From positions 62,001 to 126,000 of the forward strand of contig NZ_CAJGBF010000009.1 of the NCBI RefSeq assembly GCF_904424705.1: DNA of 64,000 nucleotides, given 5' to 3'. The translations under genes were made by a program, and so were the position numbers. Below are positions 8,833 through 18,833 of this stretch, in pieces. Numbering within the stretch: the stretch's first letter is position 1; each line of letters begins with the position of its first letter. Origin of the DNA: Rossellomorea arthrocnemi (lineage in GTDB: Bacteria; Bacillota; Bacilli; Bacillales; Bacillaceae_B). Under the pieces are notes generated by a model. It did no database searches, was not told where the DNA came from, and was given only the letters and a program-made list of their open reading frames with translations.

Positions 8833-10401
8833 TTACATTAAACTGTACAATCGAATATCCGGGTTTTTATCATTGAACCATCTCATGGCAAAATCGTTTT
8901 CAAACAAGAAGACAAGATTTTCATGACGGTCTTTTACCAACATACTTCTGGAGCTGGACATGGACTCCTTAACATCCTCTTCGTTTTCGATCCACCTGGC
9001 GATTTTAGAGCCGATTGGTTCCATTTTTACATCAACGTTGTACTCATTTTTCATTCTATGTTCAAATACCTCAAATTGAAGCTGACCAACTGCTCCAAGA
9101 ATAATATCTTCCGTGCGGGTTTTATAATATTGGATAGCCCCTTCTTGAACGAGTTGAAGAATCCCTTTTTGGAAATGCTTCTGCTTCATCACGTTTTTCG
9201 CTGTGACACGTACAAAAAGTTCAGGTGTAAATTGAGGCAGCTTTTCATATTGAAAGCCTTGCTTGCCTTGGACGAGTGTATCTCCAATTTGATACGTACC
9301 CGTGTCATAAACCCCTATGATATCCCCACTGACCGCTTCATTCACCGTACTCCGGTCATCTGCTAGAAATTGAGTGGATTGAGCAAGTTTTATGGACTTT
9401 CCTGTACGGGAAAGATTAACCGTCATTCCTCTCTCAAATTGACCAGAGCAAATCCGGACAAATGCAATCCGGTCACGGTGAGCAGGATTCATATTAGCCT
9501 GAATCTTAAATACAAATCCAGAAAAATCCTCTGCCGTTGGCTCAATCTCTCCAGCATCGGAATTCCTTGGTTGCGGAGATGGAGCGAACTGTAAGTATGT
9601 TTCTAGAAATGTTTGAACACCAAAATTCGTTAATGCACTTCCGAAAAAGACTGGAGACAATTCTCCATTCGCTATCCGTTCGCGGGAAAACTGGTTTCCA
9701 GCTTCATTCAGCAACAGAACATCTTCAAGTGTTTGATCATATAGCTTGTTTTCCTTTAGGGGGTGTTCTCCCTCGATTTCACCTTCATCACTTAATGGAA
9801 TAAAGCGATCATCTTCCTCAACTCGAAATTGCTCGATGCGATTATGGAAGCGATCATAGATCCCTAAGAATTCTTTCCCCATTCCGATCGGCCAGTTCAT
9901 AGGATAAGATTGAATTCCCAATACCTCTTCAAGCTCTTCCAATAACTCAAGTGGTTCACGCCCTTGGCGATCAAGCTTATTGATGAAGGTGAAGATCGGA
10001 ATGCCTCTCATTCGACAAACTTTGAATAGTTTCAAGGTTTGTGCTTCAATCCCTTTCGCTGAATCGATGATCATAACAGCGCTATCCACTGCCATCAATG
10101 TTCTATAGGTGTCTTCGGAAAAGTCCTGGTGACCTGGTGTATCCAGGATATTCACCCGATAATCATCATAATCGAATGCCATGACAGAAGAAGTGACAGA
10201 AATCCCTCTCTGCTTCTCGATTTCCATCCAGTCAGATGTTGCAAACTTTCCTGATTTTTTTCCTTTAACTGTACCAGCTGCGCGAATCGCTCCTCCGAAC
10301 AAAAGGAGCTGCTCTGTTAAGGTTGTCTTCCCGGCATCCGGGTGGGAAATAATAGCGAAAGTCCGTCTCGACTGAACTTCCTGTATAAAGTCTATTTTCA
10401 T
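8833..10401 (-). CDS. prfC: Peptide chain release factor 3 (RF3 GTPase)
   Basis: A 522-residue translational GTPase. The G domain shows the P-loop SHPDAGKTT (19-27), the switch II DTPGHQD and the NKLD base-recognition motif. These are followed by the RF3-type domains II and III ending in the conserved region around [17 protein letters not shown]3 uses GTP to eject RF1 or RF2 from the ribosome after peptide release. The ATG at 10401 is well placed after an AGAAAGGA site. It appears monocistronic, with its own terminator. Its length and domain order are normal for the family. Confidence 0.96.
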   Translation of the reverse strand: MKIDFIQEVQSRRTFAIISHPDAGKTTLTEQLLLFGGAIRAAGTVKGKKSGKFATSDWMEIEKQRGISVTSSVMAFDYDDYRVNILDTPGHQDFSEDTYRTLMAVDSAVMIIDSAKGIEAQTLKLFKVCRMRGIPIFTFINKLDRQGREPLELLEELEEVLGIQSYPMNWPIGMGKEFLGIYDRFHNRIEQFRVEEDDRFIPLSDEGEIEGEHPLKENKLYDQTLEDVLLLNEAGNQFSRERIANGELSPVFFGSALTNFGVQTFLETYLQFAPSPQPRNSDAGEIEPTAEDFSGFVFKIQANMNPAHRDRIAFVRICSGQFERGMTVNLSRTGKSIKLAQSTQFLADDRSTVNEAVSGDIIGVYDTGTYQIGDTLVQGKQGFQYEKLPQFTPELFVRVTAKNVMKQKHFQKGILQLVQEGAIQYYKTRTEDIILGAVGQLQFEVFEHRMKNEYNVDVKMEPIGSKIARWIENEEDVKESMSSSRSMLVKDRHENLVFLFENDFAMRWFNDKNPDIRLYSLM

Positions 10402-10587
10402 TGATAAAATCCTTTCTCGTCATTCTCACTTTCTCATCATATTCGTTCTAAAGTAACAATGCAACAAAGAATCAATGCAGATGTACAGGGAATACATTTG
10501 ATGAATCCTTATGATTACAAGGATTCAGCCACGAAAATGACCTATCATCGTGGAGCTTACTTCCTTAGTCCATGGAAAAAACGTCTT

Positions 10588-10821
10588 TTACATTTCGGTT
10601 GTCCATTGGACGATTCGGGAGCTCAACGTCTCCGCTTTCTCAGTTGGAACCCTTTCCGTTAATGAATGTAGTAATTTTGACTGGACATTATCATCCTCAT
10701 ACTTGAATGAATATGACCATTCAATAGCCGGAACTGCAATTAAAAAGAATTCTTCTTTCTTATTTTCGTAAATATATACTTTTTGTTCCATGCCTTCCAA
10801 AATATTTTTTCTGATCTTCAT
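10588..10821 (-). CDS. Small YueH-like protein
   Basis: A 77-residue soluble protein starting MKIRKNILEG and containing VYIYENKKEEFFLIAVP, which resembles the Bacillus YueH family of unknown function as I recall it. The ATG at 10821 has AAAGGGG nine bases upstream. The longer frame up to 10860 has no usable site. It lies divergent to nupC and is separated from prfC by about 190 bases in which I see no gene. The family match is from memory. Confidence 0.6.
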   Translation of the reverse strand: MKIRKNILEGMEQKVYIYENKKEEFFLIAVPAIEWSYSFKYEDDNVQSKLLHSLTERVPTEKAETLSSRIVQWTTEM

Positions 10822-10911
10822 TTTTGTATCCCCTTTCATGAAAACGCTGTATTTGCGCATACTATTGACGATGTTGTCCGTACAAGTTTCGACAAATCTT
10901 GCAATTGTAGG

Positions 10912-10940
10912 TTGTCAGACGTCTGAAAGAATTGTAAAAT
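10912..10940 (+). promoter_or_regulatory. SigmaA promoter of nupC with palindromic spacer
   Basis: TTGTCA (10912-10917), a 17-base spacer and TAAAAT (10935-10940) form a good SigA promoter 52 bases before the nupC start. The spacer edge carries the perfect 12-bp palindrome TCAGACGTCTGA (10915-10926), overlapping the -35 box. That is where a repressor would block RNA polymerase. The cognate regulator is not known. Confidence 0.65.
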
Positions 10941-10992
10941 AAAAATCCGAAAGCTTCAAGTTTCAATCATACTTATCGAAGAGGTGAAAAAA

Positions 10993-12210
10993 GTGCAATA
11001 TTTATGGGGTATCATTGGTATTATTGTCGTTATGGGAATTGCTTTTGCATTTTCTAAGAACAAGAAGCGGGTTAATTACAGAACTGTCCTTGGAGGACTT
11101 GCCATACAGTTATTTTTCGCTTTTATCGTGTTAAAAACATCGTGGGGCCAGGACGCTCTTAAAGGTTTGACGGAAGTGGTTAATGCTATTATTAACTATT
11201 CCAACGAAGGGATCACATTCCTTTTTGGAGGACTTTACACAGAAGAATCGAACATTGCGTTCATTTTTGCATTTAATGTACTTCCTGTTGTTATTTTCTT
11301 CTCAGCTTTAATTTCAGTACTTTACTACCTTAAAATTATGCAGTTCTTCATTAAGATTTTAGGTGGCGGGCTGTCTAAACTGTTGGGAACAAGGAAAGCG
11401 GAATCATTGTCTGCCGCTGCCAATATTTTTGTGGGACAAACTGAAGCACCGTTGGTTGTAAGACCTTTCCTATCAAAAATGACTGAATCAGAGCTATTCG
11501 CCGTCATGACGGGAGGTTTGGCATCTGTCGCCGGTTCTGTGTTAGTAGGATATTCTCTTTTAGGTGTTCCTTTGGAATACTTACTTGCTGCAAGTTTTAT
11601 GGCCGCTCCTGCAGGACTCGTGATGGCTAAGTTATTTGTTCCGGAAACAGATGATTCTCCGGAACCAGAAGCGTTTGAAATGGAAGCGGATTCGGAATCG
11701 GCCAATGTGATCGACGCTGCGGCAAACGGTGCAAGTGTCGGTCTTCAACTGGCTTTAAATATTGGAGCTATGCTGCTTGCATTTATAGCTCTTGTAGCCT
11801 TGATCAATGGTTTACTTGGCTTAGTAGGAGGAGTATTCGGATTTGACAGTCTTTCACTAGAACTAATACTTGGTTATGTATTTGCTCCACTTGCCTTCGC
11901 TATCGGTGTACCATGGCACGAAGCGATTACGGCAGGAAACTTCATTGGTCAGAAGCTCGTAATTAATGAATTTGTTGCATATTCTGCCTTCGCTCCGGAA
12001 ATCGGGAACCTTTCCGATAAAACAGTAGCGATTATTTCTTTCGCACTTTGCGGATTTGCGAATCTTTCATCCCTGGGTATTTTACTCGGTGGACTTGGAA
12101 ATCTCGCACCAGATCGCAGAGGTGATATTGCCCGCTTAGGAATTAGAGCAGTCATTGCTGGTGCACTTGCTTCACTTTTAAGTGCTGCCATTGCAGGTAT
12201 GTTCGTTTAA
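10993..12210 (+). CDS. nupC: NupC-family concentrative nucleoside transporter
   Basis: A 405-residue CNT-family permease that imports nucleosides with H+ or Na+. Family features include the N-terminal gate and core, the region around [13 protein letters not shown] and the C-terminal core near [18 protein letters not shown] start at GTG 10993, because GAGGTG lies six bases before it and the resulting [10 protein letters not shown] matches NupC starts. The GTG at 10984 overlaps that ribosome binding site. The gene is alone, without the deoxyribose-phosphate aldolase and phosphorylase that accompany nupC in B. subtilis. A promoter with an embedded palindrome precedes it. Confidence 0.92.
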   Translation: MQYLWGIIGIIVVMGIAFAFSKNKKRVNYRTVLGGLAIQLFFAFIVLKTSWGQDALKGLTEVVNAIINYSNEGITFLFGGLYTEESNIAFIFAFNVLPVVIFFSALISVLYYLKIMQFFIKILGGGLSKLLGTRKAESLSAAANIFVGQTEAPLVVRPFLSKMTESELFAVMTGGLASVAGSVLVGYSLLGVPLEYLLAASFMAAPAGLVMAKLFVPETDDSPEPEAFEMEADSESANVIDAAANGASVGLQLALNIGAMLLAFIALVALINGLLGLVGGVFGFDSLSLELILGYVFAPLAFAIGVPWHEAITAGNFIGQKLVINEFVAYSAFAPEIGNLSDKTVAIISFALCGFANLSSLGILLGGLGNLAPDRRGDIARLGIRAVIAGALASLLSAAIAGMFV

Positions 12211-12226
12211 TTCATGTTACAAACAA

Positions 12227-12257
12227 AGAAGCTATCCGTTATCGGATGGCTTCTTTT
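12227..12257. terminator. Terminator between nupC and the GGDEF gene
   Basis: AGAAGCTATCCG and CGGATGGCTTCTTTTT form a stem with a T tract after nupC. The convergent diguanylate cyclase gene ends inside the hairpin, so it may serve both directions. Confidence 0.85.
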
Positions 12258-13330
12258 TCGTGATTGTCTATGGGTACTACGGGTATGAACAGATGGTCAC
12301 TAGTCAGACAGCTTCTTCCCTTTCCTGTTTTCTTCGCAACATAAAGTCTGTGATCTGCAAGTGCAATCAGTTTCTCCGGTTCAAAGGTTTCGCTTGATTG
12401 AGACTGGCCGAAGCTCATGGAAATGGGTACCGGCTCCAAATTCTTCAAATGATCGTATAATTCATGAAGGAACTTTTGGATGATACGATCTTCCATAGCA
12501 GGCAAGATGAAGACAAATTCCTCCCCCCCATACCTGAACGCCTGTCCATTGTAAGCTTCAGCATGGAAAAGAAAGACTTCACCGGTTTTTCTAATCACTT
12601 CATCTCCCGTTAAATGACCGTACTCATCATTCACTTTTTTGAAATCATCTATATCTCCAAGAAATAAGATAAACAATTCGTTATTTTCCAATCTTCGCCT
12701 GAATCTTTCCTGGAATGAACGATGATTATATAGGCCTGATAAATAGTCTTTATGGGCAAGGTGGTGATAGGCTTCCTTTTGGACGTATTGAGCCCGCTCT
12801 CTCAACATGATTAATGCCCCGAACAAACCAATGATCCAGAGAAAAAACAGATTGGACGTCAAAGTAAAATAATGGTGAAATTTCATAACATCAACAGTGA
12901 CGACTCCCATCACAAAATAGGCGATACTAAAAACAGTGAGGGATATGAGGGCACCCTTCGTTCTCCAGTATATCGTGGCATGCATAACGAATAATATCGA
13001 TATTGGATAAAGGGGGCTGTGAATACCTTCTGATAAGAACATCAGCCAAATCAGTGCCAGGAAATCAAAAACAATCCCCGCTTTAAGGATGAATTGAAGA
13101 TTTTGTTTATCCTCCCTTGCCCGAAATAAAGCTAATTGAGTCACCAGCATATAAAGGATCCCAGAAACTAGTAAATATGGAAATACTGTTTTGTTCGTCG
13201 TGATATAAGTTGTAAAGGGCGGAATATAAAATATTATTGTTGCAATTAACACAAATAGCCATCTTAACGTGGAAAATAACTTCTCTGTTTCATAATCATT
13301 TAAATATAACGAAAACTTCATAAGCTTCAT
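12239..13330 (-). CDS. Membrane-anchored diguanylate cyclase (GGDEF)
   Basis: About five to six membrane segments occupy the N-terminal half, followed by a GGDEF domain with RYGGEEFVFI as the active site and the nucleotide-binding stretch DIDDFKKVND. It should make c-di-GMP from two GTP at the membrane. The position for an RxxD inhibitory site, five residues before GGEEF, reads YNGQAF, so product inhibition through that site is unlikely. The frame opens at 13396, immediately after the murE terminator and without a ribosome binding site. The ATG at 13330 (MKLMKFSLYL) is more plausible although its site is weak. An EAL remnant lies 3.6 kb away. Role (motility or matrix control) is inference. 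Confidence 0.85.
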   Translation of the reverse strand: MKLMKFSLYLNDYETEKLFSTLRWLFVLIATIIFYIPPFTTYITTNKTVFPYLLVSGILYMLVTQLALFRAREDKQNLQFILKAGIVFDFLALIWLMFLSEGIHSPLYPISILFVMHATIYWRTKGALISLTVFSIAYFVMGVVTVDVMKFHHYFTLTSNLFFLWIIGLFGALIMLRERAQYVQKEAYHHLAHKDYLSGLYNHRSFQERFRRRLENNELFILFLGDIDDFKKVNDEYGHLTGDEVIRKTGEVFLFHAEAYNGQAFRYGGEEFVFILPAMEDRIIQKFLHELYDHLKNLEPVPISMSFGQSQSSETFEPEKLIALADHRLYVAKKTGKGRSCLTSDHLFIPVVPIDNHEKEAIR

Positions 13331-13393
13331 ACTTTCATCATTTATTATGTAATTTAAATTTACCAAAGATTGAGAAATCCGTCTATCCTCATA

Positions 13394-13431
13394 CAAAAAA
13401 ACAGACCAACATTTGTCATATTGGTCTGTTT
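13394..13431 (-). terminator. Terminator of the murE-like gene
   Basis: On the minus strand AACAGACCAA and TTGGTCTGTT pair around TATGACAAATG, followed by seven T residues. Confidence 0.88.
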
Positions 13432-13441
13432 CCCATAAAAA

Positions 13442-14917
13442 TCATTCAAATATCCCGTACTTCAGCTTACTCTCATTCACAGCAATTTGTTTATCGCTGT
13501 GAGGGTATTTTGTATTTTCGATGATTTGATAATCCTCATGTCCTTTACCTGCGAAAATGATGATATCTCCCGGTTCGCTTACCTCGATAGCATGCTTAAC
13601 TGCTTCAGAGCGATCCCCGATCAGGGCATATTGTTTATGCTGCATCCCTTTCTCCAGATCGTTCAGGATGCTATCATATTCTTCATACCTTGGATCATCG
13701 GTGGTTAAGATGACGTAATCTGCCAATGATGCTTTTTCTGCCATGGTTGGACGTTTTGTCTTATCACGGTTTCCTCCCGTACCGACCAGGAAGATGATTT
13801 TATTCTCCTTAAATGGAAGCACCGCTTGAATCGCGTTCTCGATAGCATCAGGTGTATGGGCGTAATCGATATATACAGAAAGTGGGGCCTCCATCTCCAC
13901 CCTCTCCATTCTTCCGTTTACAGGAGGAAGTTCACGGACGATCTCAACAAGCCTGGATATTTCCATTCCTCTTGCATACAGACATGCGATAGCAGTCAGT
14001 ACATTATACACATTGAATTTCCCTAAGAGCTTCATTTCTACATCGAAGCTCCCTTCAGGTGAAGCCAATGTGAACCTTGTTAAATCATTAAAATATTTCA
14101 CATCCACAGCCCTGAAGTCGGCATGTGATTCAAGTCCGTAGCTGATAACTTCATGGGGAGTCATATAACTGTAACGGTCATACCAATCGTCGTCTGCATT
14201 CAATACGACATACTTTGGATTTTGAAGATCCTGCCCCAGTTGGGAGAATAAAAGTCCCTTTGCATATCCGTAGTGCTCCATTGTTCCATGGTAATCCAAA
14301 TGGTCATGACTCAGGTTCGTAAAGGCAACGACATCGAAGTCGATCCCCCATAATCTTCCCAGTGCCAAGCCGTGGGAGGATACTTCAAGGGTGAAGTTAG
14401 CGATATTCCGATCTAACGCACTTTGCATCATCTGTTGATTCGTTAAATTATCGCATGTCGTATTTTCGCTCGGAAGCATCTCTCCATCCAGGTTAAAACC
14501 GATGGTTCCAGATAAAGCTGAGCTTTGATCGGAACTTTTAAGAATAGAATGGATCAAATTACTCACAGTGGTCTTTCCGTTTGTACCAGTCACACCGAAA
14601 ACAGTGAGCTTTTGTGAAGGATAATTGTAATATTTATTGGCTAATTGAGCCAATGCCTTAAATGTGTCTTTTACTACAACTAATGCCGCTTTGCTTAAAT
14701 CAATATCGAGCTGTTTTTCTGCTATGATTAATGTAGCACCTTTTTCAACGGCCATTGCAGCAAAGTCATGCCCATCCACAGTATACCCTCTTGTGCACAC
14801 AAACACGGTGCCTTCAGTCACTTTTCTGGAATCCACATGAATATCGGTTATTTCCGAAGGCAGTTCCCCGTAGATGGTTTTTAATTTAATGCTCTCTAAC
14901 AGATTATATGTAATCAT
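13442..14917 (-). CDS. murE: MurE-like UDP-MurNAc-tripeptide ligase
   Basis: A 491-residue Mur ligase with the N-terminal UDP-binding domain, the ATP P-loop GVTGTNGKTT (108-117), the HDHLDYH motif of the central domain and a C-terminal domain ending GKGHEDYQ. It adds the third amino acid (normally meso-diaminopimelate) to UDP-MurNAc-L-Ala-D-Glu. The residue-selecting motif, DNPR in diaminopimelate-adding enzymes, is DDPR here (407-410). The gene has its own GAGGTAA ribosome binding site and terminator and lies outside a division and cell-wall cluster, so it is probably a second copy beside a canonical murE. Substrate choice is therefore uncertain. Confidence 0.88.
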   Translation of the reverse strand: MITYNLLESIKLKTIYGELPSEITDIHVDSRKVTEGTVFVCTRGYTVDGHDFAAMAVEKGATLIIAEKQLDIDLSKAALVVVKDTFKALAQLANKYYNYPSQKLTVFGVTGTNGKTTVSNLIHSILKSSDQSSALSGTIGFNLDGEMLPSENTTCDNLTNQQMMQSALDRNIANFTLEVSSHGLALGRLWGIDFDVVAFTNLSHDHLDYHGTMEHYGYAKGLLFSQLGQDLQNPKYVVLNADDDWYDRYSYMTPHEVISYGLESHADFRAVDVKYFNDLTRFTLASPEGSFDVEMKLLGKFNVYNVLTAIACLYARGMEISRLVEIVRELPPVNGRMERVEMEAPLSVYIDYAHTPDAIENAIQAVLPFKENKIIFLVGTGGNRDKTKRPTMAEKASLADYVILTTDDPRYEEYDSILNDLEKGMQHKQYALIGDRSEAVKHAIEVSEPGDIIIFAGKGHEDYQIIENTKYPHSDKQIAVNESKLKYGIFE

Positions 14918-15054
14918 TCTTTTACCTCATTTTAATTATTAGTATCTATATTTTATCTTATCATCTTAGGTTTGATAAGAGAAATACCTCCTAAACTTAA
15001 CAACAAACTTTTCTGTCACAAATGTCACCATACCCACACTTTAGAATAACTAAA

Positions 15055-15093
15055 ACAAAAAAACTCCCATCACCCAAAATGGATGATGGAAGA
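15055..15093 (-). terminator. Terminator of the M42 peptidase gene
   Basis: CTTCCATCATCC and GGGTGATGGGAG form a stem followed by TTTTTTT on the minus strand. Confidence 0.88.
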
Positions 15094-15101
15094 CTGCGTG
15101 A

Positions 15102-16157
15102 TCATTCAGTGACCATCTTTGATTGAACATAGTGCCAAAGGAGTGTTTCTGTATTCAGAATCGAGGACTCGTGTGTCCGTTCGTAAGCATGAGAGGCATC
15201 GATCCCAGCCCCGATCAATCCATGGACAATATCAAAGCCTGCTCGTATGGCCGCGGACGCATCAGAACCATAATACGGATAAATATCCACCTTATAATCA
15301 ATTGAATTCTCTTCAGCCAGGGAGACTAAATGCTTGCGCAGGCCGTAGTGATAAGGTCCACTTGAATCCTTCGCACAAATGGATACCGTATATTCATCAG
15401 TAGATTGACCGTCTCCGATTGCACCCATATCGACAGCCAAATATTCAATCGTTTCCTCAGGGATATTGGAATTCCCCCCATAACCAATCTCTTCATTATT
15501 CGAAATTAAAAAATGGGTCGTGTATGGAAGCGTCATTCCTTCAGATTGAATGTGGCGTATTAGCTGCATGAGCATCCCTACACTTGCTTTGTCATCTAAA
15601 TGGCGGGATTTAATAAACCCGCTCTCAGTAATCTCAGCACGGGGATCAAATGATACGAAATCCCCCACTTCAATGCCGAGCTCCCTTACATCTTTTGCAT
15701 TATGGACTTTTTCATCAATCCTGACTTCTATATTCGTTTCGTCCCGCTTCGCTTCTCCTGCATTTTTGTATACATGAACAGAGGTTTGATGCATAAGAAT
15801 GGTCCCGCTGTAGGTTTTGCCTGATGAAGTTTCAATCCGGCAATATTCCCCTTCCACCGCATTCCATCTGAATCCACCGATCATGGATAACCGTAATCGT
15901 CCGTCATTCTTGATTTCCTTAACCATGGCACCGAGTGCATCGACATGTGCCGTCAGCATGCGGTGTCTGTCTGTGTCTTCACCTGGCAGTGTGATGATGA
16001 GGGCCCCTTTTCGGTTCCAACTCATCTCAACCTGTAAATCCGACAGATATTCCTCAACAAAACTCATGATTTTATTTGTGTTTCCTGAAGGGCTTGGGAT
16101 TTCCACAAGCTCCTTTATCAATTGAATGGTCTTCTTCGTATCTGGATATGTATTCAT
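15102..16157 (-). CDS. M42-family metallo-aminopeptidase
   Basis: A 351-residue peptidase of family M42 (FrvX/YsdC type). The binuclear metal site is visible: His in LTAHVDALG, Asp in SRHLDDKAS, Glu-Glu in NNEEIGYGG, Asp in LAVDMGAIG and His in HAYERTHES near the end. These enzymes form large tetrahedral cytoplasmic particles that trim N-terminal residues from peptides. The ATG at 16157 follows a strong GGGAGGGAG site. The POT peptide importer lies just upstream on the other strand, which fits peptide scavenging, although the genes are not co-transcribed. Confidence 0.9.
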   Translation of the reverse strand: MNTYPDTKKTIQLIKELVEIPSPSGNTNKIMSFVEEYLSDLQVEMSWNRKGALIITLPGEDTDRHRMLTAHVDALGAMVKEIKNDGRLRLSMIGGFRWNAVEGEYCRIETSSGKTYSGTILMHQTSVHVYKNAGEAKRDETNIEVRIDEKVHNAKDVRELGIEVGDFVSFDPRAEITESGFIKSRHLDDKASVGMLMQLIRHIQSEGMTLPYTTHFLISNNEEIGYGGNSNIPEETIEYLAVDMGAIGDGQSTDEYTVSICAKDSSGPYHYGLRKHLVSLAEENSIDYKVDIYPYYGSDASAAIRAGFDIVHGLIGAGIDASHAYERTHESSILNTETLLWHYVQSKMVTE

Positions 16158-16214
16158 TTGACTCCCTCCCTTCTTGTATTATACCGTCATTTGCCAGATG
16201 ACTACAAATGCTGT

Positions 16215-16460
16215 TTACCGAATATTCCATCGAATGGAGCGGGAGCTATTCGCCTCTTCCCTTTCGAATCTCTTCCTTTTATCATTATTGAAAGGGTGAA
16301 TGAAGCCACATCGATCACAGCTGTACATGGCCACATTTCCTCCAACTCTTTGTCCATGAACGTGCCATTTCGTTTCACCATATCCTTCTTTCATAAATAA
16401 TTCATTTTCTGTAATCGATGCATGACCGCAATACAAACACCCTTTAAACAAATTCTCCAC
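16215..16460 (-). CDS. Small zinc-ribbon-like protein
   Basis: An 81-residue protein with two CxxC knuckles, CLYC (near residue 8) and CDRC (near 48), separated by about 37 residues, as in a zinc ribbon. The C-terminal third is very basic (KRKRFEREE). I do not recognise the family. The frame opens with GTG at 16460, but the AAAAGGGGC upstream is only about two bases away. A TTG at 16451 is better spaced from the same site and would delete three residues. It sits between the M42 peptidase and the divergent peptide transporter. Confidence 0.6.
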   Translation of the reverse strand: MENLFKGCLYCGHASITENELFMKEGYGETKWHVHGQRVGGNVAMYSCDRCGFIHPFNNDKRKRFEREEANSSRSIRWNIR

Positions 16461-16579
16461 CGCCCCTTTTTGTACATGCCTATGAAAAGAACGGGAATAC
16501 TATGAAAGGAATTGGAAAAAAGTATAATCGTCCCTTTTCTTCTTGTCTTACTTACATTTTAAAAAACAGGAGTGATAAA

Positions 16580-17971
16580 GTGAGCTCATCAACTTTAGAC
16601 AGTTTACCTCAAGGTAAAAAACATCCTAAAGGTCTTTACCTTCTATTTTTCACTGAGTTATGGGAACGGTATAGCTACTATGGGATGAGGGCCCTTCTCG
16701 TCCTTTATTTAACTACCGCTTTTGTGAGCGGAGGCTTGGGTGTTGATCCCGCAAAGGCATTATCTATCTATGGGATCTATACAGGGAGTGTATACTTCAC
16801 TCCTATTTTCGGAGGATGGCTCACGGATCGCTATATCGGATTAAGAAAAGCGATTACCATCGGAGGAATTACGATGGCATGTGGGGACTTCACCATATTT
16901 CTAACCCATTCCCAACTTGGCTTATATGCCGGGTTAGCATTACTTGTTATTGGAAATGGTTTCTTTAAACCTAATATTTCCACGTTCGTAGGTGAGCTCT
17001 ATCCTCGAAACGATAAACGTAAAGATGCTGCCTTTACCATTTTCTATATGGGCATCAACCTTGGTGCCTTGTTCGCACCACTTATTGCAGGTTTTCTTGC
17101 AGAAGATTTGTTTCTGACAACCATGGCAGACGGAACCATGCATTATGGATTTAAATGGGCATTCCTTGCCTCCTCTATTGGAATGATCACAGGACAGATC
17201 ATTTTTAGTGCATTGAACAATAAATATCTTGGGGACGTGGGGCTGAAGCCGAATAAATTATTGGTTGAAGAAGCAAATGAAGAAACTAATGTCCCCTTAA
17301 CAAAGAAGGAAAGACAGCGTACCGTCGCCATCCTCATTCTTGCATGCTTTGTCGTATTTTTCTGGGCAGGATTTGAACAGGCAGGAAGCTCATTCACTCT
17401 CTACACGAAGAACTTTATCGACCGTGAAGTGTTTGGCTATACGATACCGGTAGCCTGGTTCCAATCTGTCAATCCGTTATTCATTGTCATTCTGGCACCG
17501 ATTTTATCCAGTGTCTGGCTTCGGCTTTCCCGTTCAAAAAGTGGGGATTTAAACATGACGACAAAGATGGGAATCGGGATGATCCTGCTTGGCCTCGGGT
17601 TCATGATTCTGATTCCTGCTGTAATGCAAACGGGTTCCGATGAACAAAATATCACGGTCAGAGCCAACCTGTTGTTTATCGTTTTTACCTATTTACTTCA
17701 TACTCTCGGCGAACTATTCCTGTCACCGGTCGGATTGTCTCTTGTCAGTAAAGTCGCACCCGTGAAGATTGCATCACTGCTTATGGGTGTATGGATGGCT
17801 GCCATTGGAGTGGCCAGCTTACTTGCCGGGCAGTTGGCTTCCCTTACCGAAACTCTTGGATATTTAGAAATATTCTCCGTCATCGGAGCTGCGGCCATTA
17901 TCCTGGGATTAGTATTACTCACTATATCCAAGAAGCTTGTGGCGATGATGAGAGAAGAGAATCACGTATAA
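16580..17971 (+). CDS. POT-family di-/tripeptide:H+ symporter
   Basis: A 463-residue proton-dependent oligopeptide transporter (PTR2/POT family, DtpT/YclF type), the standard length. The hallmark FTELWERYSYYGMR contains the ExxER-type motif of TM1 that couples protons. A second signature, FYMGINLGALFAP, lies in TM5. The frame runs back to 16502, but the GTG at 16580 has AGGAGTG seven bases upstream and gives a conventional N-terminus (MSSSTLDSLP). It imports di- and tripeptides with H+. The divergent M42 aminopeptidase next door could degrade them; that link is inference. Confidence 0.93.
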   Translation: MSSSTLDSLPQGKKHPKGLYLLFFTELWERYSYYGMRALLVLYLTTAFVSGGLGVDPAKALSIYGIYTGSVYFTPIFGGWLTDRYIGLRKAITIGGITMACGDFTIFLTHSQLGLYAGLALLVIGNGFFKPNISTFVGELYPRNDKRKDAAFTIFYMGINLGALFAPLIAGFLAEDLFLTTMADGTMHYGFKWAFLASSIGMITGQIIFSALNNKYLGDVGLKPNKLLVEEANEETNVPLTKKERQRTVAILILACFVVFFWAGFEQAGSSFTLYTKNFIDREVFGYTIPVAWFQSVNPLFIVILAPILSSVWLRLSRSKSGDLNMTTKMGIGMILLGLGFMILIPAVMQTGSDEQNITVRANLLFIVFTYLLHTLGELFLSPVGLSLVSKVAPVKIASLLMGVWMAAIGVASLLAGQLASLTETLGYLEIFSVIGAAAIILGLVLLTISKKLVAMMREENHV

Positions 17972-17978
17972 CAACCTA

Positions 17979-18014
17979 AAGAAATCGCTTGGCACAAAGC
18001 CAAGCGATTTCTTA
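17979..18014. terminator. Bidirectional terminator
   Basis: AAGAAATCGCTTGGC and GCCAAGCGATTTCTT form a 15-pair stem around ACAAA, between the convergent peptide transporter and BrkB-type genes. Confidence 0.85.
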
Positions 18015-18029
18015 TTATTTCTCCCTCAC

Positions 18030-18833
18030 CTATTTCTCCGCTATACTTCCGTTCAACAGTCCACCTATCAATAGGATTGTGGAGGATATATAAAACCAGA
18101 CCACCAGCGTTATGACACTTCCCAACTGACCGTAAAATTGAGAATAGTCGTTCAGTTTCACATATGTGCCATATATCCAGGAAATCCCCTGCCATCCGAA
18201 GGTAGCAACAAGGGCGCCAGGAATCACATGAAGAAGCGATATCCGCTTACTTGGGACGACCATATACAGAAAGACAAAAAGAATGAACATAAAGACTGAA
18301 CTCAAGCCCCATTTGCCTATCACCCACACCTGACTCCAATCCCCGTTAATTTTACCTTCTGTAAATCGTGCATGACGGACATACTCCTCTAAGACCGGTA
18401 CGATAAGGGAGAATGATATAAGGACCATAAACCCAACAGTCAACAAAAGATCATACATTAATGCAATCAAGAAGGGTTTCTTCCTTTCAATTCCATACGC
18501 CTGATTCAGCGATCGCACCATGGATTGAACGGCCATTGACGAAAGCCAGAAAGTAAAGAAAATCGAAATGGATAAAACATCCCCTCTTTGGTCATTAAGA
18601 ATTTGTTCAATATTATTTTGTATGATGGCGTACGATTTATCCGGAGCAAAAGGTTTGATCAGCAGAAGCACATTGGTCTCTGATATGGGGAGATAACTGA
18701 TCAACGAAAACACAAAAAGCAAAAATGGGAAAATCGATAACAATAAATAATAAGCCAACTGTGCAGAATGATCGAAGAAGCGCTCATCGAAAAACCGAAC
18801 TGTCACCGTCTTTGTATGATGTAAAATATTCAT
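18030..18833 (-). CDS. YihY/BrkB-family membrane protein
   Basis: A 267-residue protein of the YihY (virulence factor BrkB) family with six membrane segments. The N-terminus, containing FFDERFFDHSAQLAYYLLLS, and the internal LPISETN, NQAYG and WLSSMAVQSMVRSLN stretches are typical. The family includes B. subtilis YfkH. Its biochemical function is not settled, despite old annotation as ribonuclease BN. The ATG at 18833 follows AGGAG at nine bases. It appears monocistronic and shares a terminator with the peptide transporter. Confidence 0.88.
   Translation of the reverse strand: MNILHHTKTVTVRFFDERFFDHSAQLAYYLLLSIFPFLLFVFSLISYLPISETNVLLLIKPFAPDKSYAIIQNNIEQILNDQRGDVLSISIFFTFWLSSMAVQSMVRSLNQAYGIERKKPFLIALMYDLLLTVGFMVLISFSLIVPVLEEYVRHARFTEGKINGDWSQVWVIGKWGLSSVFMFILFVFLYMVVPSKRISLLHVIPGALVATFGWQGISWIYGTYVKLNDYSQFYGQLGSVITLVVWFYISSTILLIGGLLNGSIAEK

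Noticed and set aside
10459-10771. Two overlapping plus-strand frames between prfC and nupC
   Set aside because: They overlap the YueH-like gene on the other strand and lack ribosome binding sites.
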